Source: Planctomycetota bacterium
GTDB lineage: Bacteria > Planctomycetota > J058
Length of the DNA: 64,000 nt
Assembly: GCA_019636275.1 (NCBI GenBank)
Contig: JAHBXY010000013.1
Span: 1 to 64,000, forward strand
Direction: 5' to 3'
Shown here: piece by piece, positions 61,153 to 64,000 of the stretch
Layout: every line of letters begins with the position of its first letter
How positions within the stretch are numbered: position 1 is the stretch's first letter
Translations under genes and position numbers: made by a program
Notes under the pieces: model-generated
Told to the model about the DNA's origin: nothing
Database searches by the model: none
Seen by the model: the letters and a program-made list of their open reading frames with translations, nothing else

Positions 61153-64000
61153 ATGGCAGTCGACGAGGTCCTCGACGGGCAGGGCGAGCAGGGCGAGCGG
61201 CGCGGCGGGCGGGCCACCGCTGGTCGGGACGATGAGCGCGGGTCGATGCTCATCGTCGCGCTCGGCATCCTGACGCTGCTCTCGGTGCTGGCGCTCACGT
61301 TCGTGTCGATCATGCGGCTCGAGCAGACGGCGTCCACGAACTACGTGGACGGCGTCAAGTCGCGCCTCATCGCCGAGGGCGGCGTCGAGTACGCCCAGGC
61401 CGTCATGAAGCAGTTCGCGCTGGGCGAGTCGTTCTCGAACCCGAACGCGGCCTGGATCTACGCCGACCGCAACTACTGGCTGCCGATCGAGGAGGCCAGC
61501 GCGGTCCGCCGCGGCGAGCCCGGCGACTCGCCGGCGCTCAACCAGCGACGGGCCTCGTTCGCGGGGATCCTGGCCTCGAGCTACGCGCAGGGGATCGACC
61601 AGTACAAGGTCAAGGTCATCGACACCCAGTCGCAGTTCAACCTCAACTCGCGCTACGAGATCGTCGGCGACATCGACCAGGGCTACTGCCGCTTCCTCGA
61701 CGCCTTGGGCGTGGCGATCTCCCGCCTCAACCCGCGCGCGCGCGCGGGCACGGGCGGCGGGCGCAACCCGGTGTGGCACGCGCGCTACCCCAAGGGCACC
61801 CCCAACGCCTTCCGCGGCGCCGAGGCGATCTACCGCTTCCGCCAGATGCGCGAGGGGCAGCAGTTCAACTCGAAGTCGGAGCTGCTCGAGGTGCTCGAGA
61901 ACGAGAGCGACTACGAGCTCCTGCAGGACTACGTGACCACGCGCTCGTGGTTCGACCCGAACACGATGACGGCGGTGCCGCAGGACGGCCTGCACAACAA
62001 GCCCTGGTCCGAGGTGCAGATCAAGGAGCTGCGCAGCCCGATCAACGTCAACCTCGCCTCGACCGAGGTGATCGCCGCCAACCTGGCCGGGATCGCCGGC
62101 CGCGGCATCTACCTCTACACGGGCGACATCGACACGCGCACGGCCCGGCAGCAGGACATCGACGTCGGGACGCAGTTCGCCTCCGGTCAGCACAAGGAGG
62201 AGACGCAGTACGCGACGACCGGCGTGCTCGTCTACTTCTCGCCCTTCGGCTACCAGCCCGGCGCGCAGCAGTTCGACCCGCCGATCGTCCACGGCGCGAT
62301 CGACTACGCGCGGATCATCCGCAACCGGGTCGACACCCAGGGGCCCTTCCGCACCTTCGCCGAGTGGGAGGACTTCGTCGACACGACGCTGACCGACGGC
62401 TACCTGAGCGGCACGCGCGACCCCGACTCGGGGCGCTTCGTCTTCCCCGGCCACGACCGCGGCAACGAGCCGGTCATGCTGCAGCTCGACGAGCGGCCGC
62501 TGACGACCCCGAGCGCCGGTGACGTGAAGCGTCAGCGCGACTACCAGGCCTGGTTCTACGAGGCCGTCCGGTCGATGATCAAGGCGAACTTCAACCCGAA
62601 CCCGCGCCTGTCCGGCTGGAACCCCGACCACAGCGTCCGGCTGCACTGCGACAAGGGCTCGCTCCTCTACCCGGCCGACGTCAACGCGCCGAGCTCGACC
62701 AAGTCGCAGCGGCAGACCAACGAGTGGTGCCTCGCGTCCAAGGGGATCTTCGAGATCACCTCGCTGGGCGAGGTCCTCGGCACGCCGCCGGAGGACCTGA
62801 CGAAGGGCACGGAGCGGATCATCTACGCCCAGTCGAAGGTCCAAGCGGTCGTCCAGCTCTACGAGACCCTGACCCACACCACGCAGCGCGACTTCGAGCG
62901 CAACGGACACACGTTCGTCTCGCAGAACGACCGCGACGGCGTGGTCTCGTTCCCGATCACGCGCAAGTTCTGGGACCCGCGGGGCGAGAACCTGCCCGCC
63001 AGCCAGGAGCAGCAGTTCCTCGAGGAGGGGCGCGGGCGCAACCTGATCGCCGCCGAGAACGACGGCTACCTGGCGCTGGCCAGCCGCATGCAGCTCGCGT
63101 CAGGGCCCGACATCGACGGCGGCATCGCCGTCGACACGCGGATCGTCGAGCTCGGTAACCGGCGCTTCGAGCTGCTCATGCAGGACCGCCACATCGAGAA
63201 CCCCGGCTCGCTCCAGCCGAGCAACTCGCACATCCTGTTCGCCGACGGGTCGGGCGGGATGCGCAACTCGGAGAACATGGGCACGCGGCCGTCGGCCGGG
63301 CGGCCCAAGAACGGCTTCGGCTGGCCCTACGGCACGGCCTCGGCGGGCGTGGCTCCGGCCACGCGCTCGAGCACCGAGCAGCTCGCCTGGAAGTGGGACG
63401 TCGTCACGCCCGACGGCTACCTCAACTCGGCCCTGCGCGAGACCCAGCTCTGGTACCGCGCCAGCGACGAGAACAGCGTCAACATGCCGGCCGCGCCCGA
63501 CGGGCGGCTGCGCGGCAAGTCGATGGACGTGGGCGGCAACGTCGTGCCCACGCCGCGCGGCGGCTTCGAGTTCTGGTACAAGCCCGACTTCGACTGGACG
63601 ATCGCGGCCATGAACCAGCCCGACCAGCGCATGTGCGGGCTCCTGGCCACGTCGCACGTGACGCAGAACATGCAGGCCTTCTCGGGCGGCCAGAGCCCGC
63701 AGCTCGGCTCCTGGACCCGCGGCACGCAGATGTTCCTCACGCGCAACACGTCGGGCGACCTGCGCATCACGCGCCTCTACTTCGAGGTCGTGGGCCCGAC
63801 GAACCACCCGCAGGAGGAGCCGCAGGTCACCGACCCGACCAACGGGCAGCGGATCCCGTTCTCGACCTACGTGACCAACGCCGCCACCGACCAGCGCTAC
63901 GTGTGGCCGCCGGTGGAGCTGCTCATCATCCCGCCGCCCTACCGCGACATCCGCTTCTCGCGCACCGACCACTGGGTGCCCTACAACACGCTGCGCGACT
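61153..64000 (+). CDS. Giant GspK-like pseudopilin protein, C-terminus beyond window
   Basis: ATG at 61153 with GGAGG eight bases upstream; open to the window end (at least 949 residues). Residues ~31-52 are a prepilin-like segment, ERG followed by SMLIVALGILTLLSVLALTF, with cleavage expected after Gly and no Glu at position 5, as in GspK. The GspK body then shows RLIAEGGVEYAQAVMKQFAL, SQFNLNSRYEIVG and SPINVNLASTEVIAANLAGI (the helix-hairpin segment). GspK is normally ~300-350 residues; this one continues far longer and includes GGFEFWYKPDFDW near residue 800, resembling a LamG-type lectin domain. It probably caps a type II secretion-like or type IV pilus-like pseudopilus with an extra binding part. 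Confidence 0.78.
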   Translation, partial: MAVDEVLDGQGEQGERRGGRATAGRDDERGSMLIVALGILTLLSVLALTFVSIMRLEQTASTNYVDGVKSRLIAEGGVEYAQAVMKQFALGESFSNPNAAWIYADRNYWLPIEEASAVRRGEPGDSPALNQRRASFAGILASSYAQGIDQYKVKVIDTQSQFNLNSRYEIVGDIDQGYCRFLDALGVAISRLNPRARAGTGGGRNPVWHARYPKGTPNAFRGAEAIYRFRQMREGQQFNSKSELLEVLENESDYELLQDYVTTRSWFDPNTMTAVPQDGLHNKPWSEVQIKELRSPINVNLASTEVIAANLAGIAGRGIYLYTGDIDTRTARQQDIDVGTQFASGQHKEETQYATTGVLVYFSPFGYQPGAQQFDPPIVHGAIDYARIIRNRVDTQGPFRTFAEWEDFVDTTLTDGYLSGTRDPDSGRFVFPGHDRGNEPVMLQLDERPLTTPSAGDVKRQRDYQAWFYEAVRSMIKANFNPNPRLSGWNPDHSVRLHCDKGSLLYPADVNAPSSTKSQRQTNEWCLASKGIFEITSLGEVLGTPPEDLTKGTERIIYAQSKVQAVVQLYETLTHTTQRDFERNGHTFVSQNDRDGVVSFPITRKFWDPRGENLPASQEQQFLEEGRGRNLIAAENDGYLALASRMQLASGPDIDGGIAVDTRIVELGNRRFELLMQDRHIENPGSLQPSNSHILFADGSGGMRNSENMGTRPSAGRPKNGFGWPYGTASAGVAPATRSSTEQLAWKWDVVTPDGYLNSALRETQLWYRASDENSVNMPAAPDGRLRGKSMDVGGNVVPTPRGGFEFWYKPDFDWTIAAMNQPDQRMCGLLATSHVTQNMQAFSGGQSPQLGSWTRGTQMFLTRNTSGDLRITRLYFEVVGPTNHPQEEPQVTDPTNGQRIPFSTYVTNAATDQRYVWPPVELLIIPPPYRDIRFSRTDHWVPYNTLRD

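Overview
The window comes from a bacterium of very high GC content (well above 70% by eye) with many GTG starts and many 4-base stop/start overlaps. The gene types point to Planctomycetota: a PEQA-type Ser/Thr kinase followed by TPRs, a prokaryotic RING-finger (Prok-RING) membrane protein, HEAT-repeat, vWA and SUMF1-domain exported proteins, and an unusual GspK-like pseudopilin. This is inference from family content; no rRNA or other phylogenetic marker is present.

Layout. 1-1207: exported helical-repeat protein, leaving the window. 1335-11026: a chemosensory operon cheW-cheR(TPR)-cheW-mcp-cheA(REC)-cheB followed by a PAS/GAF histidine kinase. This is the gene set of a Wsp-type pathway, but the diguanylate cyclase position is taken by a kinase whose N-terminus looks like a dead receiver. 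11324-16991: SDR and MBL hydrolase, a DUF222/HNH protein, an ATP-grasp protein and an acyltransferase, all on the minus strand. 17055-20800: a Ser/Thr kinase with a TPR tail broken in several frames. 20814-24229: E2-like protein lacking the catalytic His, Prok-RING protein, topoisomerase IB, small membrane protein. 24230-25082: non-coding with a tandem repeat. 25083-29619: FAD/Rieske oxidoreductase, then phosphoribosyltransferase, erythromycin-esterase-like and alpha/beta hydrolase genes. 30209-31219: amidase with SH3 domains. 32171-37312: exported HEAT, SUMF1 and vWA proteins and a lipoprotein. 37381-40615: desaturase and a bolA-HK-RR operon. 41112-41663: Uma2-type gene with an in-frame amber codon. 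43820-52340: ICMT-like gene, response regulator, histidine kinase, then sucA-sucB-lpd, all on the minus strand. 52482-59841: MBL protein, oligopeptidase A, esterase, a hydrolase-fold protein that has lost its catalytic residues, and a lipoprotein. 60046 to the end: secreted vWA protein and a giant GspK-like protein.

The main unexplained structure is a dispersed intergenic element found in six places (11027, 29620, 32170 minus, 38574 minus, 40922, 58339). Each copy begins within a few bases of the stop codon of the preceding gene and is in the same orientation as that gene. Three full copies carry a small hairpin with a TTC-type loop whose stem shows a compensatory base-pair change. Three other repeat types lie at gene ends: a ~70-bp tandem repeat at 24838-25128, an 80-bp tandem repeat at 43530-43819, and nested inverted repeats at 53522-53808.

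Three loci (CheR tail 2778-3152, kinase tail 18300-20233, SUMF1 N-terminus 34790-35276) show good protein signal spread over several frames. Either these genes are decaying or the consensus has local indel errors. I could not run any search, so family names rest on motif recognition.
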